Origin: an uncultured Bacteriovorax sp.
GTDB taxonomy: Bacteria > Bdellovibrionota > Bacteriovoracia > Bacteriovoracales > Bacteriovoracaceae
Reading direction: 5' to 3'
Length of the DNA stretch: 13,415 nt
Assembly (NCBI GenBank): GCA_946480715.1
Contig: CAMLKK010000057.1
Location: 1 to 13,415, forward strand
Shown: positions 1-7,305 of the stretch, in pieces
Layout of the letters: each line of letters opens with the position of its first letter
Position numbering within the stretch: the stretch's first letter is position 1
Notes under the pieces: model-generated
Told to the model about the DNA's origin: nothing
The model's input: only the letters and a program-made list of their open reading frames with translations
Database searches by the model: none
Position numbers and translations under genes: made by a program

Positions 1-609
1 AAAGCTCCATGGTACTTCCTTGGTCTTCAAGAAATGCTTGTTTACTTCGACCCGTGGATGGCCGGGGTTGTTCTTCCAGGTCTAATCGTTGCTGGTCTAA
101 TCGCTATTCCTTATATTGATACAAACCCGAAAGGGAATGGTTACTACACATTTATGGAAAGAAAATGGGCGATCATTTCTTTCTTATATGGATGGCTTGT
201 TCTTTGGGTTTACCTCATCATCGTAGGGGTATTCTTCCGCGGTCCGAACTGGACGTTCTACGGTCCATTCGAATATTGGGACTTCCATAAAGTTGTTGCT
301 GAATACAACATTAACTTATCTGAGTTTATTTGGGTTAAGGGTCTTGGCGTTGCAATGCCTAAGAACCTCATTGTTAGAGAGATGTTTGGTATCATCCTCA
401 CTCTTGCATACGTAGCGATCATTCCTGTTTGGGTTAAAAAAGCTACGGCGATTGGCCGCAAATTTTATGAAGATATGGGGTCAATCCGTTATTACATCTT
501 CATGTTCCTCTTTATCACAATGATGAGCTTACCAATTAAGATGGTTCTTCGATGGTTATTCAGTTTGAAGTACATCGTTGCTCTTCCAGAGTGGGAATTG
601 AACCTCTGA
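1..609 (+). CDS. Cytochrome b, C-terminal part (quinol:cytochrome c oxidoreductase), 5'-truncated
   Basis: The reading frame is open from base 1 to TGA at 607-609, giving 202 residues; the true start lies left of the window. It opens with KAPWYFLGLQEML, the hallmark of the cytochrome b C-terminal (subunit IV/PetD-like) domain next to the quinol-oxidising site. About four membrane segments follow, at fragment residues 23-40, 58-81, 131-148 and 160-180. The stretches IDTNPKG and FFRGPNW are typical of bc complexes in delta-type proteobacteria and related phyla. The tail after FFRGPNW, with two further helices, is longer than in plain PetD. Heme b ligands would lie upstream. It may be the end of a full cytochrome b or a separate PetD-like subunit; the window cannot decide. 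The octaheme cytochrome gene follows after 53 bp, so the two probably form one complex in the inner membrane. Confidence 0.9.
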   Translation, partial: KAPWYFLGLQEMLVYFDPWMAGVVLPGLIVAGLIAIPYIDTNPKGNGYYTFMERKWAIISFLYGWLVLWVYLIIVGVFFRGPNWTFYGPFEYWDFHKVVAEYNINLSEFIWVKGLGVAMPKNLIVREMFGIILTLAYVAIIPVWVKKATAIGRKFYEDMGSIRYYIFMFLFITMMSLPIKMVLRWLFSLKYIVALPEWELNL

Positions 610-662
610 TTATTTGTTAAGAAAAAGAAAAAAAGTTTTTAAACTACTGAAGGATATTTGAA

Positions 663-3476
663 ATGAGTGAGAATAATAAGGAACCAGGAATGGCATATAG
701 CATGCCAAAACTCCACAAGATCATGGCGATCTTGTCCTTTATATTTTTTGTTACAACAATTTGGGTTTTCTTGGATGACTACATTCGTCCGTGGAAAGGG
801 TATCAAATTGAAGCTTTAAGAATTAAGCGTCGTCACCTTGATGCTCAAATTGCTGAAGCTAAAAAAAATATCGATTCAAAAAAACTTGCGGAACTTGAAG
901 CACGTTTAGCGAAAAGTCAGGAAATCGTAGCTAGCCGTAAAAAAGAAATTGAAGAGCAAGAAAAAGCTCGTAAATCAGTTACAGCTAAAATTAAAGCTCA
1001 AACAATCACGAACGGTGTCTTAAATGGTAACGTTGGTGCTCAAAACTTTAAGTACGAATCAGCTCTCGCACACGGTGATAAAAAACACGCTGCTGATTAT
1101 TTCAAAAAATTATCTGTCTTAAAAAGAGATTTCGACAAAGGTAAAGACGATCTAAAGGCCTACCAAGCTGAAGACAAAATTATCGCTGCTAAGATTGAAG
1201 CTCTTAATAAAGAAGTAACTGACACAGAAAAAGAAATCAAAGACATCACGAATACTTTAAACCTGCTTGATCTTGCTAAAAAATCAACTGACGTAAATCC
1301 TGTATTCGCTCTAAGAAACATGCCGTTCTTAGACTTCCTTGATCCAACAATTAAAATTCAACAGATCGTTGTTAACAACGTAACTGACGACCGTTATTTC
1401 CGTCAGGTTCCAAAAGTTGATCGTTGTATTACTTGTCACACTTTCATCGATCAACCAGGCTACGAAAAAGAAGCAAACCCTTTCAGAACTCACCCTCGCT
1501 TAAATGAGATGGTGGGAATGGAATCAAAACACCCAATGAAACAAATTGGATGTACTTCATGTCACGGTGGTGAAGGTCATCGCGTTCACGATTTCAATTC
1601 AGCAGCTCACATGCCAGACAGTGAAGCACAAGAGAAAGACTGGATTAAAAAATACAACTGGCATGAGCCACACAAAGTTCCTCAGCCAATGTTCACAAAA
1701 TCGCAAACAGAAGCGAGCTGTGTAAAGTGTCACCAAGGTGTAGAACTTATTCCAGGTGCTACAACTCTTAACGAAGGACGTATGTCGATTGAGAAGTACG
1801 GCTGTTATGCTTGTCACAAAATCGATGGATGGGAACATAAGAGAAAAACTGGTCCATCACTTCTTAAGATTGCTGGAAAAGTTAACAAAGAATGGTTCAA
1901 GTCATGGGTATGGGAACCAAAATCATTTAACAAACACGCAAGAATGCCTGCGTTCTTCAGACAATCAAACAACTCAAAACCTGAATTTGTTCGTTTAAAC
2001 ATTGCTGAAGTAAATGCGATGGCCGAATACATCTGGGATAAATCTAAGACGTACGAACCATTCGATAAATATCGTGGTGGTGATGCTGCTCGCGGAAAAG
2101 AACTCATCGCAAACGTTGGATGTATGGGATGTCACGGTGTAGATGGCCTCGATGAAGATTCGAAAAAAGTAAAAGCTTACGGTGGTCCTTGGTTAACGGG
2201 AACAGGTTCGAAAGTTTCACCTGATTGGCTTGTTTCATGGCTTAAAAAACCATGGCATTACCAAGAAGATACAATCATGCCTTCGTTCAGACTTTCTGAT
2301 CAAGAAGCGAACGACATTGCATCTTATTTACTAAGCTTAAGAAACAAACAGTTTGAAGATATAAAATTTGCTCCGTTCGATGTAAAAGCACGTGATGAAC
2401 TTTTAGCTGACTACTTAGCTGCTTTCGATACTATCGAATCGGCTAAAGCAAAAGTTGCTAAAATGAACGATCGTGAAAAAACTCTCGATCTAGGTAAACG
2501 TTCAATCGGTAAATACGGTTGTTACTCTTGCCACAACATCGAAGGATTTGATGGCTATGCTCCTATCGGACCAGAGCTTACAAAAGAAGGATCGAAGCCA
2601 GTTACTCAGTTCGGTTTCGGTATCCAGCACGATGTTCCTCATAGAAGAGATGCATGGTTAACGGCTCACTTACAAAACCCTCGTCGTTGGGACATTGGAA
2701 TTGATAAGGCCTTCCGTGATCTTCAAAAAATGCCAAACTTCTATATGAATGAAACTGAAGCGAAGAAGATTACAGTCGCTCTTCTTGGACAAGTTTCAGA
2801 TAACGTTCCACTTCTAGGAGTGAAGCGTCTGAATGCTAACGAAGCTCTATATCATGATGCTTTAAAAGTTATGAACAAGTACAACTGTACTGGTTGTCAC
2901 CAGGTAGATGGATTAAGAGGACAAATTCTTAACAAGTACTCTGATGATATTAACCAAGGTCCACCAAGACTTGTTGATCAAGGTCACCGTGTACAAGCTG
3001 ACTGGTTCTACCACTTCTTAATCAACCCAGAGATCCAAAAGATCAGACCATGGTTGCAAGTAAGAATGCCAACGTTCAACCTCTCAACTGAAGAAAGAAA
3101 CAGAATCGTTACTGGTCTTCAAGTAGGTGCAAAACAAGGTAACTTTGTTGAGCCACAAGAGGCAGTTGTTTGGGCACCAGGAGAAAGAGAAGAAGCAGTT
3201 AAACTTTTCGGAGCTTTAAACTGTGTATCTTGTCACACAACTGGATTCAACAACGAAACTCCACTTGCTCCGGATCTTCATAAAGTGAGCAAGCGTTTAC
3301 GTCCTTCATGGGTTAAAAAATGGATTACGAATCCTCAGGCCATTATGCCTGGAACAACAATGCCAAGTTTCTTCGGTGATAATGGGAAAGAGCCAATCGA
3401 AGCTGGATATTTTGGTGGAGATGCTGAAAAACAAATCAACGCTCTTACTAAATACGTAATCGAATTAGGGAAATAG
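663..3476 (+). CDS. Membrane-anchored coiled-coil octaheme cytochrome c, bc-complex subunit
   Basis: Probable electron-accepting cytochrome of the bc complex, taking the place of cytochrome c1/QcrC. The 937-residue protein has one N-terminal membrane helix (about 19-41) without a clear cleavage site, followed by DDYIRPWKGYQ. Long charged coiled-coil stretches follow (about 50-115 and 155-206), then the heme region facing the periplasm. Eight CXXCH motifs start at residues 255, 297, 353, 381, 487, 620, 742 and 854. The first three are closely spaced, in a His-rich module with CTSCHGGEGH. The last five each sit in a class I-like cytochrome c unit, followed by an MPxF-type motif with Met at 428, 539, 690, 802 and 900, the likely sixth heme ligands. 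An AAGGA ribosome site at 650-654 is 8 nt before ATG. The upstream neighbour is cytochrome b and downstream is subunit III. Heme count is certain; assignment to the bc complex is inferred from context. Confidence 0.9.
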   Translation: MSENNKEPGMAYSMPKLHKIMAILSFIFFVTTIWVFLDDYIRPWKGYQIEALRIKRRHLDAQIAEAKKNIDSKKLAELEARLAKSQEIVASRKKEIEEQEKARKSVTAKIKAQTITNGVLNGNVGAQNFKYESALAHGDKKHAADYFKKLSVLKRDFDKGKDDLKAYQAEDKIIAAKIEALNKEVTDTEKEIKDITNTLNLLDLAKKSTDVNPVFALRNMPFLDFLDPTIKIQQIVVNNVTDDRYFRQVPKVDRCITCHTFIDQPGYEKEANPFRTHPRLNEMVGMESKHPMKQIGCTSCHGGEGHRVHDFNSAAHMPDSEAQEKDWIKKYNWHEPHKVPQPMFTKSQTEASCVKCHQGVELIPGATTLNEGRMSIEKYGCYACHKIDGWEHKRKTGPSLLKIAGKVNKEWFKSWVWEPKSFNKHARMPAFFRQSNNSKPEFVRLNIAEVNAMAEYIWDKSKTYEPFDKYRGGDAARGKELIANVGCMGCHGVDGLDEDSKKVKAYGGPWLTGTGSKVSPDWLVSWLKKPWHYQEDTIMPSFRLSDQEANDIASYLLSLRNKQFEDIKFAPFDVKARDELLADYLAAFDTIESAKAKVAKMNDREKTLDLGKRSIGKYGCYSCHNIEGFDGYAPIGPELTKEGSKPVTQFGFGIQHDVPHRRDAWLTAHLQNPRRWDIGIDKAFRDLQKMPNFYMNETEAKKITVALLGQVSDNVPLLGVKRLNANEALYHDALKVMNKYNCTGCHQVDGLRGQILNKYSDDINQGPPRLVDQGHRVQADWFYHFLINPEIQKIRPWLQVRMPTFNLSTEERNRIVTGLQVGAKQGNFVEPQEAVVWAPGEREEAVKLFGALNCVSCHTTGFNNETPLAPDLHKVSKRLRPSWVKKWITNPQAIMPGTTMPSFFGDNGKEPIEAGYFGGDAEKQINALTKYVIELGK

Positions 3477-3480
3477 GAGA
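3474..3480 (+). promoter_or_regulatory. Ribosome binding site overlapping the octaheme gene stop
   Basis: TAGGAGA contains the TAG stop of the octaheme cytochrome gene and an AGGAGA Shine-Dalgarno sequence, 7 nt before the ATG at 3488. The overlap implies translational coupling of the bc-complex subunit with the subunit III gene. Confidence 0.7.
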
Positions 3481-3487
3481 GAATATA

Positions 3488-4120
3488 ATGGGACACGCAC
3501 ACGCTCATCATGGACCAAAGGAACCAGTAGTATATCCACACGATCCACAGTTCGCTAAAGCGAGCCCTGGAAAAATCGGAATGTGGTTATTCCTTGCGAC
3601 TGACGGTATGTCTTTCTCAGGTTTCCTTATTGCTTACGGTGTACTAAGAGCAACGAGAGACTGGCCGAATCCAGCGGAAGCGCTTGGTGGAGTTGAGCTT
3701 TCAGGTTTCATGACATTCCTTCTTATTTGTTCATCTGTATCAATGGTTCTAGCTATCGATGCATGTAAAAGAAAAAACAGAAAAGGGATGTTGAATTGGT
3801 TGATGGCCACAATTATCGGTGGAGCATCATTCTTAGGTATTCAAGCATACGAATATATCCACCTTCACCATGCAATGGGGATGTCGTTCAATGCTTACGA
3901 ACACGGAAATGCACTTTTTGCATCAACGTTTTTTGCCATCACGGGTTTCCACGGATTGCACGTTCTTTCAGGGGTCATTTATCTCATTACAATGTATGTA
4001 ATGGCCCACAGAGGGGATTTTGATAACGGTGATTACAATATGCTCGAGATTGCCGGTCTTTTCTGGCACTTTGTTGACCTTGTTTGGATTCTCGTTTTCA
4101 CATTTGTTTACCTATTATAG
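3488..4120 (+). CDS. Heme-copper oxidase subunit III, first copy (five-helix type)
   Basis: Subunit III of a cytochrome c oxidase, an inner-membrane protein that supports proton uptake and stability of subunit I. It has 210 residues, matching the five-helix bacterial form that lacks the first two helices of seven-helix COX3. Family features are KIGMWLFLATDG near 29-40, QAYEY with Glu122, GFHGLHVLSG near 153-162, and LFWHFVDLVWI near 191-201. The acidic residue of helix III, usually Glu (Glu90 in bovine COX3), is Asp39 here. The N-terminus MGHAHAHH holds four His residues and may bind metal. The gene is 11 bp after the octaheme cytochrome and 2 bp before the CPTC gene, not with coxA and coxB. 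It may pair with the CoxA encoded at 10221-11948 or with another oxidase elsewhere. Family call certain; partner uncertain. Confidence 0.92.
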   Translation: MGHAHAHHGPKEPVVYPHDPQFAKASPGKIGMWLFLATDGMSFSGFLIAYGVLRATRDWPNPAEALGGVELSGFMTFLLICSSVSMVLAIDACKRKNRKGMLNWLMATIIGGASFLGIQAYEYIHLHHAMGMSFNAYEHGNALFASTFFAITGFHGLHVLSGVIYLITMYVMAHRGDFDNGDYNMLEIAGLFWHFVDLVWILVFTFVYLL

Positions 4121-4122
4121 TG

Positions 4123-4335
4123 ATGAAAAATTTTTTAAAACTATTCGCATTTTTATTAACTATACACTCGGGTCAAGCTCTTGCTTGCCCGACATGTATA
4201 GGTTCAGGACCGAATGATCACTACTATCTTTGGGTCATCGGCGTTTTTATTTTGCTCATTTATTTTCCAATGTTCTATCTCTTCAAAACTTTCTTCAAAT
4301 ATAAAGACATCAACAAGATTCAAATAGAAAAATGA
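4123..4335 (+). CDS. Small exported CPTC membrane protein, candidate oxidase assembly factor
   Basis: A 70-residue protein I cannot place in a named family. ATG at 4123 is chosen over the in-frame ATG at 4084 because it puts a signal sequence (MKNFLKLFAFLLTIHSG) at the N-terminus and leaves a 2 bp gap after the preceding stop; the earlier start would overlap subunit III by 37 bp. Cleavage is likely after QALA at residue 21, so the mature protein would begin CPTC (Cys22, Cys25). ALAC could instead be a weak lipobox. One membrane helix (about 35-55) and a basic tail follow. No good Shine-Dalgarno is visible, so translation is probably coupled. CPTC lacks the His of a heme site; a periplasmic CXXC beside oxidase genes could serve copper delivery or thiol redox, but that is inference. 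The gene overlaps the DUF420 gene through ATGA. Confidence 0.75.
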   Translation: MKNFLKLFAFLLTIHSGQALACPTCIGSGPNDHYYLWVIGVFILLIYFPMFYLFKTFFKYKDINKIQIEK

Positions 4336-4883
4336 AAATATTAAACGATGAAAAGAAAGTCTTTGGGCTCATTTTAATCGTAAGTTCTCTGATCATCGCG
4401 TTCTTATTCTGGCTCATTTATTTTAATACTGGCGCAAACTATGATGCTGGCGGATGGGTCACCCAATTGCCGTTAGCAAATGCTCTTTTGAATTCATTAA
4501 CTGCTATTTTTCTGGTTGCAGGTTATGTTGCCATAAAAAAGAATCTCGTCATTCCTCATAAAGGTTTGATGATTTTAGCGACACTGACGTCTGCATTTTT
4601 TCTTATCAGCTACATCACTTATCATCATTTTCATGGTGATACGAAATTTTTAGGTGAAGGAGCTATACGTCCTGTTTATTTCTTCATTCTCATTACACAT
4701 ATTATTTTATCTATCGTTCAAGTACCGCTTATATTAATCACCCTCTATCTCGCCTTCATGAAAAAGTACGTTCGTCATCGTACCTTTGCACGTATTACGT
4801 TTCCCATTTGGTTGTACGTTTCGATTACAGGAGTACTAATTTTTCTTATTCTTAAAAATTTTAACCCAGCGGTCGTTTCATGA
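4332..4883 (+). CDS. DUF420 membrane protein (CtaM/YozB-like), probable cytochrome oxidase maturation factor
   Basis: A 183-residue membrane protein with five predicted helices, at about residues 11-30, 47-67, 79-97, 114-139 and 155-175. It carries the pattern I associate with DUF420: LPLANALLN near 47-55, GYVAIKK near 64-70, a His-rich YITYHHFHGD near 95-104, RPVYFFIL near 113-120, and PIWLYVSITGV near the end. In Firmicutes, DUF420 proteins (CtaM/YozB) are needed for an active aa3-type oxidase; that is family knowledge. Here its place behind a subunit III gene fits the same role. The conserved His residues might bind copper or heme. Its ATG overlaps the previous stop (ATGA, 4332-4335) and its own stop overlaps the next start (ATGA, 4880-4883), marking tight translational coupling. 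Family confidence is high, biochemical role moderate. Confidence 0.85.
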   Translation: MKILNDEKKVFGLILIVSSLIIAFLFWLIYFNTGANYDAGGWVTQLPLANALLNSLTAIFLVAGYVAIKKNLVIPHKGLMILATLTSAFFLISYITYHHFHGDTKFLGEGAIRPVYFFILITHIILSIVQVPLILITLYLAFMKKYVRHRTFARITFPIWLYVSITGVLIFLILKNFNPAVVS

Positions 4884-5062
4884 AAAAATTTATCGAGAAA
4901 ATTAAGAGTCTATTTAATCCCGATAAAGATGAAGATACCGTGATTGATTATTTAGAAAAAAAGCAAAGTGGAAAAGAGATAACAGAAGAAGAGCGCAAAG
5001 AGGTTTTGCGAGCTGCCATTAAAATTACGAAAGAAAGTAAATCTAGTTCGACTGAGGATTAG
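4880..5062 (+). CDS. Small charged hypothetical protein
   Basis: I do not recognise this 60-residue protein. It is mostly Lys and Glu, has no signal peptide or membrane helix, and looks helical: a basic amphipathic start (MKKFIEKIKSLF), then an acidic DKDEDTVIDYLEKK, then ITEEERKEVLRAAIK. It is probably cytosolic or loosely bound at the membrane surface. Reality is supported by the ATGA overlap with the DUF420 stop and protein-like composition, and it closes the left operon. Its last 20 bp overlap the 3' end of the convergent kynureninase-like gene. A chance frame cannot be fully excluded. Confidence 0.6.
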   Translation: MKKFIEKIKSLFNPDKDEDTVIDYLEKKQSGKEITEEERKEVLRAAIKITKESKSSSTED

Positions 5063-6212
5063 TTTTTTTCAAGCATCGCAAATTTATACAATCATCTTGA
5101 TACAATCCAAATCCAAAACGTAAACGAGCCCCTCTAAAATCAGTTTTGATTTTATTATATTTCAGCTCATCATGAAGGGCCTTTGCGTGTTCATCACTAG
5201 GCATGGCAAATGTAAAAAAGTGGCCATGATTATGGTAATCAACACTCAATATATTTTTCTCTGTTAGATAATGATGATCGATATCTAAAAGATGATTGAG
5301 GAAATTTTTTTGAAGTTTTTGAACATGAGCGTGAATAACATCGACGGTGATTTGTTCTTTGTTAAAAAGTTCAAGCACAGCTTCTAAGCGATAAAGTGCC
5401 CCGTAATCCATGGTTGAGCCCGCAAATCTCATACCATCATTCGAATAAACAGTTTTTCCACCTTCGGTTGTTAGTGAACTAAATCCAGCAAACCATCCAG
5501 TATAGAGAGGTTTTAGTTGAGTGTTTTGTGGAACGGCCATAAAACAGCAACCTTCTCCGCCTTGAGCATATTTATAAGATCCAGCAATATAAAAAATGCG
5601 ATCTTCGATTTCCGAGAGATTGGTAGGGATGGCCATAAATCCATGGTAACCATCAATCACAATGATGGTATTCGGGTTTTTAACGGCCTTAACAATTTTC
5701 GGAATATCTTTTAGAACCATTCCCGAGTTAAAAAAGACTTGGCTTAAAAAAAGTAAATCGAAATCTTGGCCCTCCAGATGTTTCAGAATTCTTTCTTCAA
5801 AATCATCAAAAGGATGAGTCGAGACTTTAACGACATCAGCTAAACCATCATCCATCAGACGATTGATCTGACGATCAAAACTATAAAATTCCGAATCACT
5901 TGTGAGAACTTTTATTTTTTTATTATGTGGAAAACAGCTAAGAACTCTGTAAAGCAGTTCATGAGTGTTGGGAGCAAAAACAATTTGTGAAGGATGGTTT
6001 AAACCTAAATTTTTTGCAATCAAACGTTGAACGTTTGGAATTTTCTGCGAAAAAATATAATCCCATTTATCATCGACCATAGAAGCAGCATCGTCCCAAT
6101 ACTGCAGAGTCGCTTCACGTGTGACATCTGGCCAGTAATGATGACTGTGACTCGCATAATGTTGGATATGAGCATTAGCTTCTAAAAATCGACTATAAAA
6201 TTTTTTAAACAT
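5043..6212 (-). CDS. Class V PLP-dependent enzyme, kynureninase-like
   Basis: A 389-residue fold-type I PLP enzyme of the class V aminotransferase/kynureninase superfamily, probably cytosolic. Visible active-site features: FAPNTHE near 79-85 (cofactor phosphate region), Asp187 in VIDGYHGF (pyridine nitrogen), Lys214 in GSYKYAQGGEG (Schiff base), and RLRFGFGLY near 363-371 with a likely substrate-carboxylate Arg. The N-terminal ASHSHHYWPDVTREA is not the usual kynureninase start. Length is near the roughly 400-residue norm of kynureninases. Its start overlaps the end of tryptophan dioxygenase by 8 bp, and a GAGGA ribosome site lies 9 nt upstream, so the two are co-translated. Context favours kynurenine cleavage to anthranilate and alanine. 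Another class V reaction on a kynurenine-derived substrate remains possible, so I give no symbol. Confidence 0.8.
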   Translation of the reverse strand: MFKKFYSRFLEANAHIQHYASHSHHYWPDVTREATLQYWDDAASMVDDKWDYIFSQKIPNVQRLIAKNLGLNHPSQIVFAPNTHELLYRVLSCFPHNKKIKVLTSDSEFYSFDRQINRLMDDGLADVVKVSTHPFDDFEERILKHLEGQDFDLLFLSQVFFNSGMVLKDIPKIVKAVKNPNTIIVIDGYHGFMAIPTNLSEIEDRIFYIAGSYKYAQGGEGCCFMAVPQNTQLKPLYTGWFAGFSSLTTEGGKTVYSNDGMRFAGSTMDYGALYRLEAVLELFNKEQITVDVIHAHVQKLQKNFLNHLLDIDHHYLTEKNILSVDYHNHGHFFTFAMPSDEHAKALHDELKYNKIKTDFRGARLRFGFGLYQDDCINLRCLKKTNPQSN

Positions 6213-7305
6213 GGAAATTCATCCTCTTTGAAACGTTTTCCGGCAACTTCGGCAGTCGAGATTTTGGCAATAGAAAAGTTGAGAGATTAAAGAGATCTAT
6301 GAAGACGCGATTATTATCGGCCGCTCGTTTTAAATATAGGTGACCTGATGATCCGCCTGTTCCAATTTTTGTACCCAACATTCTTTGAGCAAGTAGAGCA
6401 TGACGATATCTCCATGTTGTGAAGTTTTCATCAATGTCCATCATAGAAGTTAAAAGTTGAAAAGGAAGACTCAACATAGATTCGTGTCGATAGAGGAGAA
6501 TAAAGAGAGCATTCAACATTGCTCTTTGCGAAAGTTTTCTTTGATTGTTGTTAATGAGTTCATCATGTTTTTTTGAATCGAATAAACTAGCAAAAGTTTC
6601 TTTTGTTAATTCAAGATTTTCTAGCTGAATATTTTTTTGCTTTTCTGATAATGAAGCCGAATTGGCCATGATTGTTTCTTTATCATCGCTTAAAAGAGCT
6701 TCAATCGATTTTTTGTATTCATCCCAAAAATTGAAGTTCTCCATTTGAGTGAATGGAATTCTCTCCAGCCACTGCTCTAAACATTTTAGAAGAGTTGGAC
6801 TACTTTCAACTTCAACTAAACTTTTTCGATCTTGTTCGCTTAAACGTCCAAGAAAAAATTCACGGTCGACTGAATGACGATCTTTTGTATGAAGTCCTAA
6901 TTTGATTTCGATTTCTCTAAATTGAACACTTTGAAATCCAGATGCAGGAATCAAGAGATCTCGGAATTCCAGGAAATCCATCGGTGTCATCGTTTCGAGC
7001 ACATCAAATTGGCCAATGAGGAGAGTTTGGATTTTTTTTATTCTTTCTAACTTTTGTACAATGGCCGAAAGTTCATTTTCAGCGACGAAGTTTTGCTTAA
7101 ATACGTCGAGGATTGAATTCAGGTCATGCAGGATTTGTTTAAACCACAGTTCATAGACTTGGTGGACAACAATAAAAAGCATTTCATCGTGGCTTTCACC
7201 GTTATCTTTATCAGCATATTTACGACTCAGTGGAAGCTGTGAATCAAGCAATTTCGACAATTGAAGATAGTCACCGTAATAGATGGGTCCTTTATTTTTA
7301 TGCAT
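6205..7305 (-). CDS. kynA: Tryptophan 2,3-dioxygenase, long animal-like type
   Basis: Cytosolic heme enzyme that opens the indole ring of L-tryptophan with O2 to give N-formylkynurenine, the first step of the kynurenine pathway. I choose the ATG at 7305 (366 residues) over an in-frame TTG at 7374 (389 residues). The ATG has AGGGA 8 nt upstream and lies just before the conserved YYGDYL, while the TTG has no ribosome site. In 389-residue numbering, signatures are HDEMLFIVVHQ with distal His71, FRDLLIPASGFQS with Arg138, the proximal heme ligand His325 in WRYRH, and GTKIGTGGSSG with Thr339. The stretches ASLFDSKKHDEL, PFQLLTSMMDID and DLFNLSTFLLP resemble animal TDO and are absent from the short (about 280-300 residue) Xanthomonas/Pseudomonas type. 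It overlaps the downstream PLP-enzyme gene by 8 bp. Confidence 0.93.
   Translation of the reverse strand: MHKNKGPIYYGDYLQLSKLLDSQLPLSRKYADKDNGESHDEMLFIVVHQVYELWFKQILHDLNSILDVFKQNFVAENELSAIVQKLERIKKIQTLLIGQFDVLETMTPMDFLEFRDLLIPASGFQSVQFREIEIKLGLHTKDRHSVDREFFLGRLSEQDRKSLVEVESSPTLLKCLEQWLERIPFTQMENFNFWDEYKKSIEALLSDDKETIMANSASLSEKQKNIQLENLELTKETFASLFDSKKHDELINNNQRKLSQRAMLNALFILLYRHESMLSLPFQLLTSMMDIDENFTTWRYRHALLAQRMLGTKIGTGGSSGHLYLKRAADNNRVFIDLFNLSTFLLPKSRLPKLPENVSKRMNFHV
6222..6226 (-). promoter_or_regulatory. Ribosome binding site of the kynureninase-like gene, inside the dioxygenase gene
   Basis: On the minus strand AAAGAGGATG carries a GAGGA Shine-Dalgarno 9 nt before the ATG at 6212. It lies within the last codons of the dioxygenase gene and confirms that start. 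Confidence 0.6.

Noticed and set aside
620..645. A-run followed by T-run between cytochrome b and the octaheme gene, read as a possible terminator
   Set aside because: The stem would be only A-T pairs around a single G with no GC core, and the next gene belongs to the same complex.
1814..2107. Open frame of 97 codons on the minus strand within the octaheme gene, with similar shorter frames at 1599-1838 (-) and 1756-1998 (+)
   Set aside because: The forward frame has eight CXXCH motifs and continuous domain structure here. These frames lack ribosome sites and any recognisable protein pattern.
1425..3236. Repeated CXXCH units considered as a DNA repeat or CRISPR-like array
   Set aside because: The repetition is at protein level only; spacing varies (28 to 133 residues) and the DNA between motifs is coding and not alike.
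4084..4122. Earlier in-frame ATG for the CPTC protein
   Set aside because: It would overlap subunit III by 37 bp and bury the signal sequence behind 13 extra residues, while the ATG at 4123 gives a standard signal peptide and a 2 bp gap.
4186..4197. CPTC as a possible heme-binding site
   Set aside because: The motif continues with Ile, not His, so it is not CXXCH.
5043..5070. CTAG...TTAG with a following T-run as a bidirectional terminator
   Set aside because: The arms pair over only three clean bases, too weak to call a hairpin.
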